Shown here in pieces: positions 32,227 to 44,613 of a stretch of 64,000 nucleotides of DNA. The DNA is from Agrostemma githago. Its lineage: Eukaryota > Streptophyta > Magnoliopsida > Caryophyllales > Caryophyllaceae. The stretch spans positions 37,252,778-37,316,777 of the forward strand of contig OY288241.1 in assembly GCA_958450325.1 (NCBI GenBank). Reading direction: 5' to 3'. Below the pieces are notes generated by a model. It searched no databases. It saw only the letters and a program-made list of their open reading frames with translations, and was not told the origin of the DNA. The translations under genes and the position numbers were made by a program. The number at the start of each line of letters is the position of its first letter. Position 1 is the first letter of the stretch.

Positions 32227-34990
32227 TGTAATACTCGTAATTTTATCGGAAATTTTCCATGATACCCTCGAACTATGTCACATTACACATGGTACCCCTG
32301 TTTTTAAGTTTGTTCACATGGTAACCTTGAGTTTTATAGTTTAGTTCCCGATTTGCCCTTACCCAAATTTTTGTCATGACGTCGTTAAATTCTGTCATCA
32401 CTCCCAAATTTCCCATAGTTGTTGCTTTCCTTTTAGGGGTACCATGGGAACAACTATGAAAACTTAAGGGTACCATGAGAACAACTATCAAAACTTAGGG
32501 GTATCATGGGAACTCCTCTCCTTTTGAAGAAAAATAGTTGTTGAGTAATGTAATTAATTTTGGTCATAACTTAACGGCGTTATGACAGAAATTTGGGAAA
32601 GGTCAAATCGGGAACTAAACTATAAAACTCAAGGTTACCATGGGAAGAAACTTAAAAGCCGTTAAGTTAAGTTATGACCAAAATTAATTACATTACTCAA
32701 CAACTATTTTTCTTCAAAAGGAGAGGAGTTCCCATGGTACCCCTAAGTTTTGATAGTTGTTCTCATGGTACCCTTAAGTTTTCATAGTTGTTCCCATGGT
32801 ACCCTTAAATTTTTCATAGTTGTTCCCATGGTACCCCTAAAAGGAAAGCAACAACTATGGGAAATTTGGGAGTGATGACAGAATTTAACGACGTCATGAC
32901 AAAAATTTGGGTAAGGGCAAATCGGGAACTAAACTATAAAACTCAAGGTTACCATGTGAACAAACTTAAAAGCAGGGGTACCATGTGTAATGTGACATAG
33001 TTCGAGGATACCATGGGACTTTTCCCTAATTTTATATGAAGGTCAAACCGAGTAAAGTCAAACCAGACTGTAATACTCGTATCTTAAGTTGGTCCGGGTC
33101 TCTTAGATTAGTAGTAATATATATAATTGGTAACGTATTTAGTTAGCCTGTTTCGTTAAATCATTTATAATACCCTTATTGAAACCAAATTTGAACGAGT
33201 AGCGATTTACATATTTAGTTCGGTCAAACCGAGTTAAAGGCATTACAGATCCCACTTAACGTCATAATCAGTAAAGTGAGCCCAATTAATAACAATTTAC
33301 GTAAGGTTTTATTTTCATGCTTGTGTCAACGCTTACCTCGCTCATTTCCTTTTACTTTCGTTTCCATATCACGCACAACCTATAACGTTGCACACCACCA
33401 TCAAATTCCACCCTCCTTATCAACCAAGAGCCCATCATCCTCACCGTTCAACAATTCGACCACTATAGTTGGGTCATGCCCTGCAACGGCTCGACGTCCC
33501 CTGCCTTCCTTCGTGTCTTGGTTGCTTTCCTTACCATGCCTTGACTCAACTCGTCTGAAATTGAATTGGTATGCATCCATGCCTATGCTTAAGGATGGGT
33601 GGTGTGTTGTCATGGTTGTTGGGGTTGTTGTTTTGGTTGTGTCGGGTTGTGTTGTTGTAGTGTTATGTTGTTATTGTTGCATTATTATGGGTGTTGGGGT
33701 GTGTTGTTATTATTACGTATTGTTGTTGTTTATTGTTACTGTGGGGTTGTATTACTGTTATTGTGGCGGGTCCTTGGGGTTTTTGTCATCGTCGTGTGTT
33801 GTTGCTATTGTCGTGGGTTGCTACTATGTTCGAGTCGAGGTGTTAGTGTTGTTGTGTCGGAGTCGTAGTGTATTAGCGGTGTTGTATGGTGGCTGGTACC
33901 GCAGTGTATTGGCGTGTATGGAGATTTGTGTTGTCTTACTACATGGTTTATTGGACAAAGTAGATGGATTAGGTCGTTGTTAGGCGATGACCTAAATATT
34001 AGGCTCAAGTGATAAATTGTTATATTTAAAGTGGTCAGAATTTATGTGGGATAAATTGTGATGGTCTAGTTGACCGAACAGTTACTTCATCGAGTCATAC
34101 ATATAAACTATTTCATTGGGTCTAGCATTACAAATTAATCTAGGTTGGTCTCAGCTTGTAAATTAGTCAAGTCGGGTCGGGTTTCATTTTATTATAAATA
34201 GTTAGGGTCGATATTAATTTAAATGTATAATATTTTATTAAGATCAGACTTCGTAGAATCTCCGTGCAGAATTGTACTACCGACTCGGTGGTCACCTGTT
34301 AACTAGGTAAGGTTATCCTTACTCAGTTTACGTTGTATATTTGAATGCATGTTGTATGATATGGAATGGTATAATGGTATTGGAATTGTGGCTTTGTACC
34401 TATTGAGAGAAGCTAGCTAGGACTAGCTAGGCCCAGTTAATCTCGGGACCTTCCCTGATGTCTCATCTTAGGAGAGCTTAGGAGGGGTGTGCACACTCGG
34501 ATTGACGGGACTTGGCTGCGGTCGCGATAGTGGTTATAGGAATGATGATGATGATGATGTTTGTGATGTTGGTTGTACTAATGTTATTTAATGTTATTGT
34601 GAACTAATCTGGTGTGTATGTCTAACATGTCTGTGATGATCCAATTGATATTTCCAGCCAATTGGGGTGTAGTTTATAATGCAGGTACGTTATGTATATT
34701 GTGATGTGTTTGGATGCTGGGATGGATGTATGGGATTGGGGTGAGCGCGACTTATGAGTCCAGACGTAGCACGGGTGAATGCATAGGCATTCCCGTTCTT
34801 ATAGAATGTGTAGCTTCTTCTGTATAACCAGAGTTGTAATAGTTAATGGCTTGTAATGTATAAATCATGTGGCAGGTTTGGCTATCCATATTGTATTGTA
34901 ATGAGCTACTACCTCGGGAAACCGAGGTGGTAACATCCTTATTTACTCAGGAAGGTCCTTGTTAAGGCTTTTGGGTAAATGGGGTGTTAC
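32227..34990 (+). mobile_element. 3' LTR of gypsy element D, carrying a foldback MULE
   Basis: Starts TGTAATACTCG right after the polypurine tract and ends GGGGTGTTAC near 34990. Without the 780-bp MULE and its duplicated 9 bases it would be about 1975 bp. A second TGTAATACTCG start lies at 33069, with GGTCAAACCGAGT phrases nearby, so the first ~50 bases may be a partial duplication. The G/T-rich part (33560-33960, TTGTTGTTGT-like) is open in several frames but has no protein features. No second LTR was found. Confidence 0.65.
32247..33026. mobile_element. Foldback (MULE-type) element, 780 bp, long inverted repeats
   Basis: The two halves are inverted copies of each other, about 380 bp each, with a short centre near 32610-32660. 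Outer ends align base for base over 24 positions (CGGAAATTTTCC... against GGGAAAAGTCCC... ending in CCTCG). The 9-bp sequence TAATTTTAT stands on both sides (32238-32246 and 33027-33035); 9-bp duplications and long terminal inverted repeats point to Mutator-like elements. Each arm has internal copies of a TACC-CATGGGAACAACTAT-like unit. It codes for nothing and must depend on a transposase elsewhere. Confidence 0.85.
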
Positions 34991-35062
34991 GACCAGCCAC
35001 CATCTTCTCCTTCACTGAACAAATACGTTTCCAAGACCAAGATGTTTAAAAATTGTTATTGA

Positions 35063-35174
35063 CCCATTTGACCCAAAGTTCTTAGTCCCAGCCTCTAAAA
35101 ACTGTCGAATCCATACTGCTTTCTTTGTAGCATGCAATGTTGCTATGTACTCAGCTTTCGTTGTAGAATTTGCT
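35063..35174 (-). pseudogene. Ty1/copia RNase H fragment
   Basis: The - strand reads ANSTTKAEYIATLHATKKAV then WIRQFLEAGTKNFGSNGS. This is the RNase H end of a Ty1/copia polyprotein (the S/T-TKAEY-x3 block with its acidic residue). Only about 37 codons remain, with no LTR recognised nearby. It abuts a LINE fragment on the right. Confidence 0.75.
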
Positions 35175-35214
35175 ATGAGCGTCTCTTGTTGTCATAACTC
35201 GCTTGTTGTCATAA

Positions 35215-35570
35215 ATATTGATGTTACTATACATGCAGTGTGATCAAACAAGCCTTTGGGATAAAAGTGAGCTCTCAAGGTTACGGAAATGAGTCATCCA
35301 TTCATGGTTGATCCTGAATCCATTTAATATGTTGTATTTTCAGGATTGAGGCCCTTGCTTGTTATTCCAAGTGAAGAAGGCGCATGTGGTAGGTATATGC
35401 TTGAGACATCTCGGAAGTAGCTGCACATCAATAAAAGCATCCATGTCCTTTTGATTGGTATGACCACCAAGGTGCTCAGACGGGTCAAGGACTATGCTGA
35501 AGTCACCGACTATGGCCCAGGGACTACAACAGTCTCGTGCAATTTATGTAAGGGATTCACATACATATTG
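35215..35570 (-). pseudogene. LINE endonuclease fragment
   Basis: On the - strand the text GPWAIVGDFSIVLDPSEHLG, HTNQKDMDAFIDV, FFTWNNKQGPQS and a damaged DHTAC can be read across frames. It matches the endonuclease region of the two larger LINEs (GPWIMMGDFNTVISPEERLG in LINE1). It is a third, more decayed LINE copy, cut on both sides. Confidence 0.7.
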
Positions 35571-35587
35571 CCTAAGTATAATAAATA

Positions 35588-35845
35588 CTTCCTCCTTTTC
35601 CATAGGTTCTTTACATTTTGCTTTTGGGCACTATTCATAAGTTGATGAAATGGTCGATATAACTTCTAATATATAAGATAAAATATAGTCATGCAAGATC
35701 TTGTTTAAATTGTCTAATCGAATGCGTGATAAATATCGATTTTTTATAATTTTTAGAAATATGTAGCTAAAGATATGGACAAAAGAAAACGTGCATTGGC
35801 AAGTGTGAAAAAGCAAACGTAAAGAATCAAATGGAACGGAGGGAG
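35588..35845. mobile_element. Stowaway-type MITE
   Basis: Termini CTTCCTCCTTTTCCAT and ATGGAACGGAGGGAG are inverted versions of the Stowaway end CTCCCTCCGTTC, flanked by TA on both sides (35586-87 and 35846-47). 258 bp, no coding. Its body is shared with the broken copy at 57491. Confidence 0.85.
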
Positions 35846-35974
35846 TATGAATTAGTCTATACTCTATATTTTTTTTTTGGTGAAATGTAAGTAGTGCATT
35901 CATCAAAAAAATATACAGTGTAGCGCCATATACTATACATCCAATATAATTACATCAAAGAAATCAAAGCAAAT

Positions 35975-38361
35975 TTAACAACTGTATCCTATCTTACGAA
36001 GCCAAACAAAATCGTCAGTTGTAAGATCATCATGTGCCTTGAACTTTACTCGACCTCTTACTTCAGTTATAATCTGCTTCGCTATTAAATCAAGTCGTAT
36101 CACAGCTTCTTCTATTCTTCCTTTATTTCTTTGGGTCCAGACATGGTAATAACAAGCAGCAAACAAACTAGCTTGAATCTTCCATCTAACCGAGTCATCC
36201 TCAGTGTCGAGTATACTTTGGAGCGTTGGCCTGTAAGCAGTCAACTGAGAAATATAGCTGATCAGCTTATCGCTGTAGGGGCATTCAAAGAACAGATGTG
36301 CACAAGTCTCTTCATCATTCTGGCAGATACAACATTTATCATCCATCAAGTATCCAAAATTGCATAGCTTAACTTTAGTATTGATCCCTCCTCGCATAAT
36401 ATGCCAAGCAATAATCAAGTGTTTTTGCACATTCCAGGTATTCCAAATGAAGGAACACCAATAAGGTCTAACAGGCAAAGGGTTAAGCCAGTCATACGCA
36501 TCTCGAACAGTGTATCCCTTAGCCCCATGAATCCATTTGTTGTCAATGAAGCCATTCTTCAGCTTCTCCTTTGTCTTGCAGACCGATCTCCAAGCCCAAG
36601 GAACATCCTTCGGGGGAATATAATCGTGCCAGTCACTCTGTTTAAGATAAACCATGGATACCCATTTTATCCAAAGGCAATCCCGTTTCTCATAGACCCA
36701 ATTGACAAGCTTCCCAACCAAAGCAATATTGCATTCCATTGGTCTCTTAATACCGAGACCTCCTACCGACTTCGGCCAAGTGACTGTTTCCCAAGCAACT
36801 AGAGGCACTCGTCTATAGTCCACACTCCCATCCAATAAGTAATTTCTACGTATAGCTTCAATTCGTTTGATAGTATACTTAGAGAGGAGAAAAATGCTAG
36901 CCCAGTAAGATAACTTACGGGCACCAAGGCTCCTGACACGGGCAATAATTTTTTCAGTAAGCATATCACATTCATGTCGATTGAGCTTACCAGGCTGAAT
37001 CGGAACACCAAGATAACGAAAAGGAAGGGATCCCTCCTTTATACGAGTTACCTGGTACACGTCTTCAATATCCTGCCTTTTGACGCCACAAAAGAAAGCT
37101 TCCGACTTGTCATTATTTATGGCCAATCCCGAAGTTTGCGAGAAAGTCGAAACCGCTCGCATAAGAAGAATGATGGATGACACCTCACCCTTACAGAATA
37201 ATAAGAGATCATCGGCAAAAACCAAGTGGTTAAGCCGAAGTTCCTTACATTTTGGATGATACTTAAACGGCCAGTTAGCGGTCGCATAGGCCATGGTTCT
37301 CGAGAGGTACTCCATGCATAACGTAAAGATAAGAGGCGATATAGGATCTCCCTGCCTGAGTCCTCTTTTACCCCTGAAAAAACCAAAACTACTCCCGTTC
37401 AGGACAATAGAGTAGGAGGTAGTAGAAATACATTGCATGATCAGGCTCACAAATTTTTGAGGGAAATTCATCTTATTCAGCAGGTCCTCCACAAACTTCC
37501 ATTCAACCGTATCATAGGCCTTTTGTATGTCCAGTTTAAACATACATCTAGGGGAAGCATTTGTCCTAGAGTACATCTTGACGAGGTCTTGGCAAATAAG
37601 TACATTCTATATGATCGATCTCCCCTTGATAAAAGCTCCCCGGTTCTCACTAACAATATGAGGAAGGACAGTTGCAAGTTTGTTGCATAAGACCTTAGAG
37701 ATAATTTTATAAATCATATTACATCACGTAATGGGCCGGAATTGCGTAACTGTTTCAGGTCTATCACACTTAGGAATAAGCGTGATATTAGTAGCATTAA
37801 CTTGCTTTAGGAGTTTACCAGTGACGAAAAAATCAGTAATTGCCTCAGTAACATCATTCCCCACCGTCTCCCAAGCGTCTTTATAGAAGGAACTCGAATA
37901 CCCATCCGGTCCCGGTGCTTTTTCATTAGGAATCGACCTAATAATCTTCTCAATTTCATCCCTGGTCACAGGCGCTAGCAGGATGCAATGATGCGTATCA
38001 TTACAAACAGCCCCCTGTTGGATTATCTCCTTTCTAACAGGCGTTACATCAGTACTAGTTCCAAGCAGCCCTCGATAATAGTCTAAAAAAGCTTCTTGAA
38101 TGCTAGCATTGTCTGTACAATTCAGCCCGTTCAGATTTGTAACTTGGGTAATCTTATTCTTGATCAATCTCTGCCGAATAGCCTGATGGAAATATTTAGT
38201 GTTTGAGTCCCCTTTTTCAAGCCAATTCGCCTTCGCCTTTTGCATAAGAAAACTGTCTCTAGCCTTAACTAAGACCTGTAGCTCCAAACTGATTCTTCTT
38301 TCCTCTGAAATTAGTGTAGCCGTGGGAAAAGTAGCAGCAATTTTCTGCTGCACCTCTACAA
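35975..38361 (-). pseudogene. LINE2 ORF2, reverse transcriptase and zinc-binding part
   Basis: One frame runs from 38361 to 35975 with only two stops: TGA at 37726-37724 (FRPIT-stop-CNMIYKI) and TAG near 37604 (GRSII-stop-NVLICQD). Reverse transcriptase motifs: KAPGPDGYSSSFYKDAW, FKLDIQKAYDTVEW, RGLRQGDPISPLIFTLCMEY, and an intact active site HLVFADDLLLF. It continues with LPFRYLGVPIQPGKLNRHEC, then a C-terminal zinc-binding domain (CCICQNDEETCAHLFFECPY). From 37576 on, 533 codons are open. It is less decayed than LINE1 in its active site. Confidence 0.9.
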
Positions 38362-38366
38362 GTTGC

Positions 38367-41300
38367 TGTAACACCCCTGATTTTATAAATTTAAATTAAT
38401 TTCGTATTTTTATTTTGTTTACGATTTAACTCGTAATTCTTAAAATTATTATAAAACGAATTTATCATTGAATCGTTTCAAAATCCTAAAATTCTATTTG
38501 TCTCAGAAACTATTCTTATATTTAAAACACATTTTTATTTTTGTTTCGATTTATTTTATACATTTAATTTAATTCTTATCGAAAGACTATTTCGACGATT
38601 TAAAATTCTAAATTCTTTTTATTTTTATATTTAAGCTCGAATTTCCATTCTCAGCTCGAAGTTCATTTATATTAAGTTTCATCAAAACATTTATTGCGTT
38701 CCCTCGAGAAATCAATTTAATTCACTTTTTCGAAGATTTATTTATCGGGAAATACTATTTCTTCGTCAAACTATTTATTTCTATAAGCTTCGTTTTCTTC
38801 TTGAATATTTTATTTACTCATTTTTATTTAGTCGACCCAATTATTTTATTAATTCGATTTCTTGGGTCAGTCAATTTATTGTCTCAAAACCGTGTTGTAC
38901 TAAAACCTATTTGTACGTAGTACTTAACCTTTTTTTTTTTTAATTGAATTCATCCCACTTGATGAACATACATCCCCTTACTTTACTCCCACCGCTTCAC
39001 ATACATTCACCTCCCTTCACCTTCTTTTTTTAATTTGTTTTCACAACTTAAGCTCCCCTTCTTCTTCATTTCTTTTCCTCCGCTACACCGTCTTCTTTCA
39101 TTCCTCCATTTCGTCTCCTTTTCATCTCCTTCCTATCTGCTTTCCATCAGCGCTTTCCTTCTTCATCCTCGGTCTGCGTCTGTTTGCTGCTGCTACGTTG
39201 CTGCCTTGATTGCTGCTGCTTTTCTCGGCTCTAAGGTCGGTTCCGGCATCGTCTGATTCGGATAGGTAATCCCGTTCTCCTCTTCCTATTCTTCGTGCAC
39301 TGCGTGCGTTTCTGCTGCTGCGTTTATTCGTTTCACTGCTGATTGTTGTTGTCAATCGTTGTCCTCGTTCTTTTTCTTCTTCCTCCTTCACTGTTATCTC
39401 TCTGTTGCTTTTGCGTTCTGCTGGTTGGTTCCTTCTCTGTTACGCTCGTTTTCGGTCTTGGTAAATTCGTCGTTTTGCTGTCTTTGTTGTTTCGCTCCTG
39501 TTCGTTTAGGTGTTGTATGTCTCGCTGCAGTTGCCACCCTAATCGTTTGGCTTCGTCGATTCTATTTCGGTGGCCACTGTTGTGCGTGTGCTGCTTTTGG
39601 GAATTGTTCTTTCTGCTGTTACACCTACTGTTTTGCGTCCTTCTCGTTCTCCGTTTTTTCTTCTTCTTTCATTTACCGTTTTGCTGCTCTCGGTGGTCGC
39701 TTGCTGCTGTTTGCCCCTTTCCTTGTCTCCTCCTTCCTCACATCTTTTCCGTCCTGTTTCGGTTATCGTCTGCTGTTGTTCTATGATGTTCAGTTGTCGA
39801 TTTTCGTTCCCCTTTGCCTTTGTTTTTCTTCCCTTCTTGTTCTTCTTTCTCTCTTGTTGTTTTGTTATTCATGTTGTTGCTCGTAACTTATCTGTTGCGG
39901 CTGTTCTCATTCCTTTCCGATTCTTTAAATTCTTCTTATCGTTAATCTCGTCTTTCATCTTGGTCTTGTTCGGGATCGTTGCCGCTGTTTTGTCAATGTT
40001 CCGCTCATTCTGCTACTTTTAACGTGATGTCATTTTGCCTCTTTTTTTGTCTCATCGTTTCCCTTTTTCCGCCTTGAATCGTTTTCATCTCATTCTTTTA
40101 ATTTGTCCTCTCGATTGTCGTGGTGAATCGAACTTAAAGACTAGCAATTCTACAACTTGAAGCTAAAGACGTTTTATTGAGCTTTCGGAATTGGACTACA
40201 AGGACATGATTATCGAAGGTTTTGACTCGAGGTAACTTTAGGACGTTACTCGATTTTATATCGTATGTTTGAGTAGTAGTATGTAGTAAATACTTTTAAC
40301 TTCGGTTTTCTAAATTTTAGCTATTTATTATTCGCTATAAATATTATATTAATTTTAAATCGTATTTATAAATATTTTTACAACTTTCGATATCGTTTTA
40401 TAAATCGTTAGTAATTTAATTATTTATGATCGTTATAATATTTTGTTGGTTATCGTGACACTAGTAACTAAATAATGTCGATTTGATATTTCGTCTTGTT
40501 TCGTTAATTTATAATTTTCACTTAAAAATCGTATTTTTATATTTTAATCGAAACTTGTATACTTATTCAATAGATTAATTTCGTTTTACGACTTATATAA
40601 ATAAATGAGACAATAGTCGATTTAGTTTTAAATACATTTTTAGTCGAGACTATTTTTCCTAATAAATTCTCAATTGTCTACGATTGATTATCGTATTAAA
40701 ATCAGTATTATTTATTGATAAAATCTATTTGCTAAAACTAATTTGAAAGCTTTATAAAATCTCGTTTAATCTATAAAACTCGTCGACTCAATTAATTTTG
40801 ATGTCGTTTTTCTTCGAACATCTATTTTCTAAAATTTATAGTTTTAACGCGAATTCTTAATTATTTATAAAATACTATATACTATATATTGACTTATTAT
40901 ATTTTATTTATATTTTGAGTAACGAATTTAGAAATATATTAAAGTTACGATAACGACGATAATAATAAAAATGTTAATTTCGTTAGAAATGCTATTTTTA
41001 TACATTTCACTCATTTTAATCACTTTCGTATTTTCTATAATAATATTTCTATGTTAAGCAAGTTTCTAAAATTAGTAAGTTTCTATTTATAAAAAATTTC
41101 CCTTTTTAATATAAAATGTTTATTTCTTTTATCTTCATATTATTCATAATGATTATATCTCTTGTATATATCGATAATGGCTATTTTGGAGTTATGGAAT
41201 AAGGACAAGTGTGAGGTTTAGAGTAATATATTCTGGGGTTTACGTTTTTGCCATCAACTATAAGGCTGGTGTGTCTTTATGGGGCACATTGGTTGTTGAA

Positions 41301-42094
41301 CCGAGCATATATGGTGTTCGGGAGTGTGTACATTTTGACCTTAAACTCGTGCCTCGCAGTGTAAGACGCCGTCGTGTTGAACTGAGTATTTATGGTGCTC
41401 GGGAGGGGTGTGCATATTATCTTAAACTAGGGCCACGCATTTATAAGTCGCCGTCCTATTATGGTTGAGTAGCCTAGTTAGAGACCGAAGTTTGATTTGT
41501 TTGAACTAAGTTCTCGAAGCTAGTTTTTGTATTCTCCTAGTGAAAGTCTAGCCTTTATCACTAATCCTATCCATAACGACATTTTGAATATTTTTATTAT
41601 TATCAATACGTTTTTGATTTGCAGGTTGACAAATATTTGAGTTTTCTTCTGAAAACTTGTTCTGATTTTATTGTTCCAATATTTTAAGTTTTCGGTGAAA
41701 ACTTTTTTTTTTTGTTATATCATTTTAATGTTTTCTCTTTTTAAATATTTTGATATAATAATACTATTATTTTTCCATATGATATATTATGGCTGGGAGA
41801 ACGTCCGAGTTACTCTCCACTGATGTGGCTGTTATGTTTATAACATGACAGGTATTTACTGCTGGGTTTTGGGTGTGAGCTAGCGAGTAGCGTGGATCCT
41901 ACTCTTTCTCTATTCATGTAAATTATGGATTTTTGTAACCCTTTTTGGAGAATTTTTATTTTAGCCCTTTTGTAAAAGTGGCCTCTGTATTGACTGATCG
42001 TTCTTTTATTAAAATATAGAACCTCAGTGTGTTTTAATCCCAAATCTACAGTGTTTCTGCCACTGTATTGCGTTAGAATTTCTAGGGGATTACA
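38367..42094 (+). repeat. 5' LTR of the LARD-like element
   Basis: TG...CA ends, preceded by GTTGC and followed after two bases by the initiator-Met PBS. A pyrimidine-rich zone (about 39010-40080) is almost free of stops in three frames because it contains few A bases. A fragment of the same LTR end is at 29354-29649. Confidence 0.92.
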
Positions 42095-42096
42095 GT

Positions 42097-42108
42097 TGGT
42101 ATCAGAGC
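42097..42108 (+). promoter_or_regulatory. Primer-binding site, initiator tRNA-Met
   Basis: TGGTATCAGAGC is complementary to the 3' end of plant initiator tRNA-Met and stands two bases after the LTR end at 42094. The tRNA primes minus-strand synthesis here. Confidence 0.9.
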
Positions 42109-44595
42109 ATTGTTGCTCCCGACGCTTACACCTGATTCTAGGAAAAATACTCGTTAATGATTTGAACATTAAAGAAATATTAGTGAGTGATGGGTAGAAA
42201 CAAAATAAGGACTTAACTGTTAGCTTTATATGTTCTTGTAACTCGATGATTAGCATTGAATATTTGTTGCTTTTGCCTGAAAGAAGATGAATAAATAAGA
42301 TGTTGATAGGACGCTGCTTCAGATCGAGACAAGACTGCTTAGAACTCTCAACGCCTATTGATTTGAGTGGACAACTTTGTGCTACAACGTGGTGACCTTT
42401 CAGCTCAGATTTATTTCGCTCCAGCTACAGGCCAGCTGATCAAGAGTAGATTCTTGTTCCATGATGTTGCAGTAGATCCAAATGGAGCAACCCAAGACTT
42501 GTATGCTCGTTCCCTACGAGATGATGAAGATACCCCGGGAATTCCTTTGTGAACCTTAGAGGTCTGAAGATTCTCCTCTCTTTTTATATCTTACTTATTT
42601 AGGATCGTTGATTCTTTTCTTCTTGCCTCTACTTCGTCTGATACTTCTCTTATAAATTCTCGTCTTCATTTAATTCCCTTACTTTACCATCTTCCCTCTT
42701 GAGATTCTTGGTTTGACTGATTTCCGTCTCAGTGAACCCCGTGAAAGGTTATAGATATTCGAGATTTAGTAAACCCTTGTTACCTATGATTTGAGGATTG
42801 TGAGTCTACCCTATCTTTTAAGCAAGTGAGAAATTCTTGAGGATTAATTTGAATAGCAAGATGCTGCTTGACGGAATTAGGATGGTACCTTAGACTCTGA
42901 ACCTTGGGTTATAGGTTACTTTGATTATTGCGGGTACTTAGAGTTGAATATATTTTGGAGTATTAAGAGTACGTCATATTTGATGGATACCTAGTACCTA
43001 ACCTAGAACCGAACTAAGTGTAACTGATAATATTACTTTGGGATTCTTACCTGATGTTTATTGGATGGAGGCATCACGAATATTCGGGATCATAGAGTAC
43101 TGTTTAAAGTGTTAGCCTGAGTGTTGTGGTACCATCGAAGGTTTTCATTAATATCGTTAGAAATTTTGATTGACATAGATTACCCGTGTTTCTTAAGGAT
43201 TAGATCGTTGATCGATGTTTAAGGTTGTAACCTATGAAATTTGGAGTTGAGTGATCTAACTTGGATAAATTATTGTTAACCTTCAAGAAGAGAAACATAT
43301 TGCACAATTAAAGGTTGGATGTATCGCGTTGTTTTGAGGAATACTTAATGCGAATCATCTTGATGGATTTATAGTTCAGAACCCTTAGACCAACGAGATT
43401 GTGGCTTCGTTGAGTTAATAAATATTTTGGTGGTTTCGCTGATACAATATGAAATTTGATGGAATTTTTAGAAATCTTAGCCCACGACGTATTTGAAGAT
43501 GTAAGTGTTCGTCATTACCTATAGGTTTGAGTATGTTTGAGAGTTTGGGTGTGTTGTGATGGTCGTTGAGATTTTAATCGGTGAGATTAGATTGTAAAAT
43601 AATTGTGGATTAGTATCGTGTCGTTTGAATGATTGGATAGTCATGTAAGACATTTTTGGGATTGTGACCAGTAGTACTACCTAGTGCCTTATATTGGACT
43701 TAGCGTTATTTGATGGAAATTAGGAACTCGTGTTGTGGGAGTCGTGCCGGGAATCTCGAGATGGTTAACTTCTTCTGTTTTTCCTTGAGAGCTCCGTTTG
43801 ACTCTCAATCTCGTTCCTCCCCTTAGCTTTTCTTAAATCCTGCTACTTCTTCGATCAATCCCTTTGACTTCTTTATCGTGTTTGAAAATTTCTGTTTCGA
43901 TTTGTCGTTGACCCTGACTCTATTTATCCGTTTATCATTTTCTCGAACTCATGTTATGAAAAGTTTGACTAACTTAAAAATCTGATTTTCATGAAATTTT
44001 AACATTTTGAGTTTTCAATTCAAAACATTGTATGTCGTTTTTGTTTTATTTTTGGTCCTGTTTCAAAGGGTCTAAATAATTTATTTTAAAGTATTTCAAA
44101 ATTGTTTCAAATTTCAATTCTCAGGCGTTTTTAAACTTTACGAAAACTTTCGTAATTGCTAATATTTTGATTTCTGTAAGATTATTATGTAAAACGGTTT
44201 AACATTTCTGAAAAAAAAAAAACATCGTATGTCTTAAGTTTTTATCTTATTGTCAAATTTCTTAATTAAAACGTTTTACAGTTGCTTTGAAAATATTTGG
44301 GTAATCTCCCCCTCGAGTTCGTTTACAAATATTATTTATCGTCATTATTTTATAAAATAATTTTTAACTTGCTATTTTATTAATTTAAAATGATTTTAAA
44401 ACTTTGGGAATTGAACCCAACTCATCTTGAAATAAATTTTGTCTTCGAACTCGATTTCCTATCACGTTCGAAGTTGTAAAATTAAAATTTTAAAACCGAG
44501 ATTGTGATGCGAGTTAAGCATTCTCATTTTGTGCAAATGATATAACCTGGTTATCGATTCTATTTTCATATTTTATAAGTTTCGAGGACGAAACT
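42109..44595 (+). other. Non-coding interior of the LARD-like element
   Basis: The only readable frame of note is 61 codons (42367-42552, MDNFVLQRGDLSAQIYFAPA...), without similarity that I recognise. The remainder has stops in all frames. It ends AAGTTTCG-AGGA-CGAAACTT (about 44577-44596), a hairpin before the polypurine tract. Confidence 0.7.
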
Positions 44596-44613
44596 TCTTT
44601 TAGTGGGGAAGAT

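Noticed and set aside
33276..33983. 235-codon + strand frame
   Set aside because: C-terminal half is V/C/Y/G from TTGTTGT-like repeats; lies inside the LTR of element D; no domain.
39343..40022. Long overlapping + strand frames of 147-175 codons (and their equivalents at 45591-46273)
   Set aside because: Open in three frames at once, composed of S/F/L/C/V from T/C-rich bases, and in an LTR. Compositional, not a gene.
42367..42552. 61-codon frame in the LARD interior as gag
   Set aside because: No capsid or zinc-knuckle motif, and stops close by in all frames.
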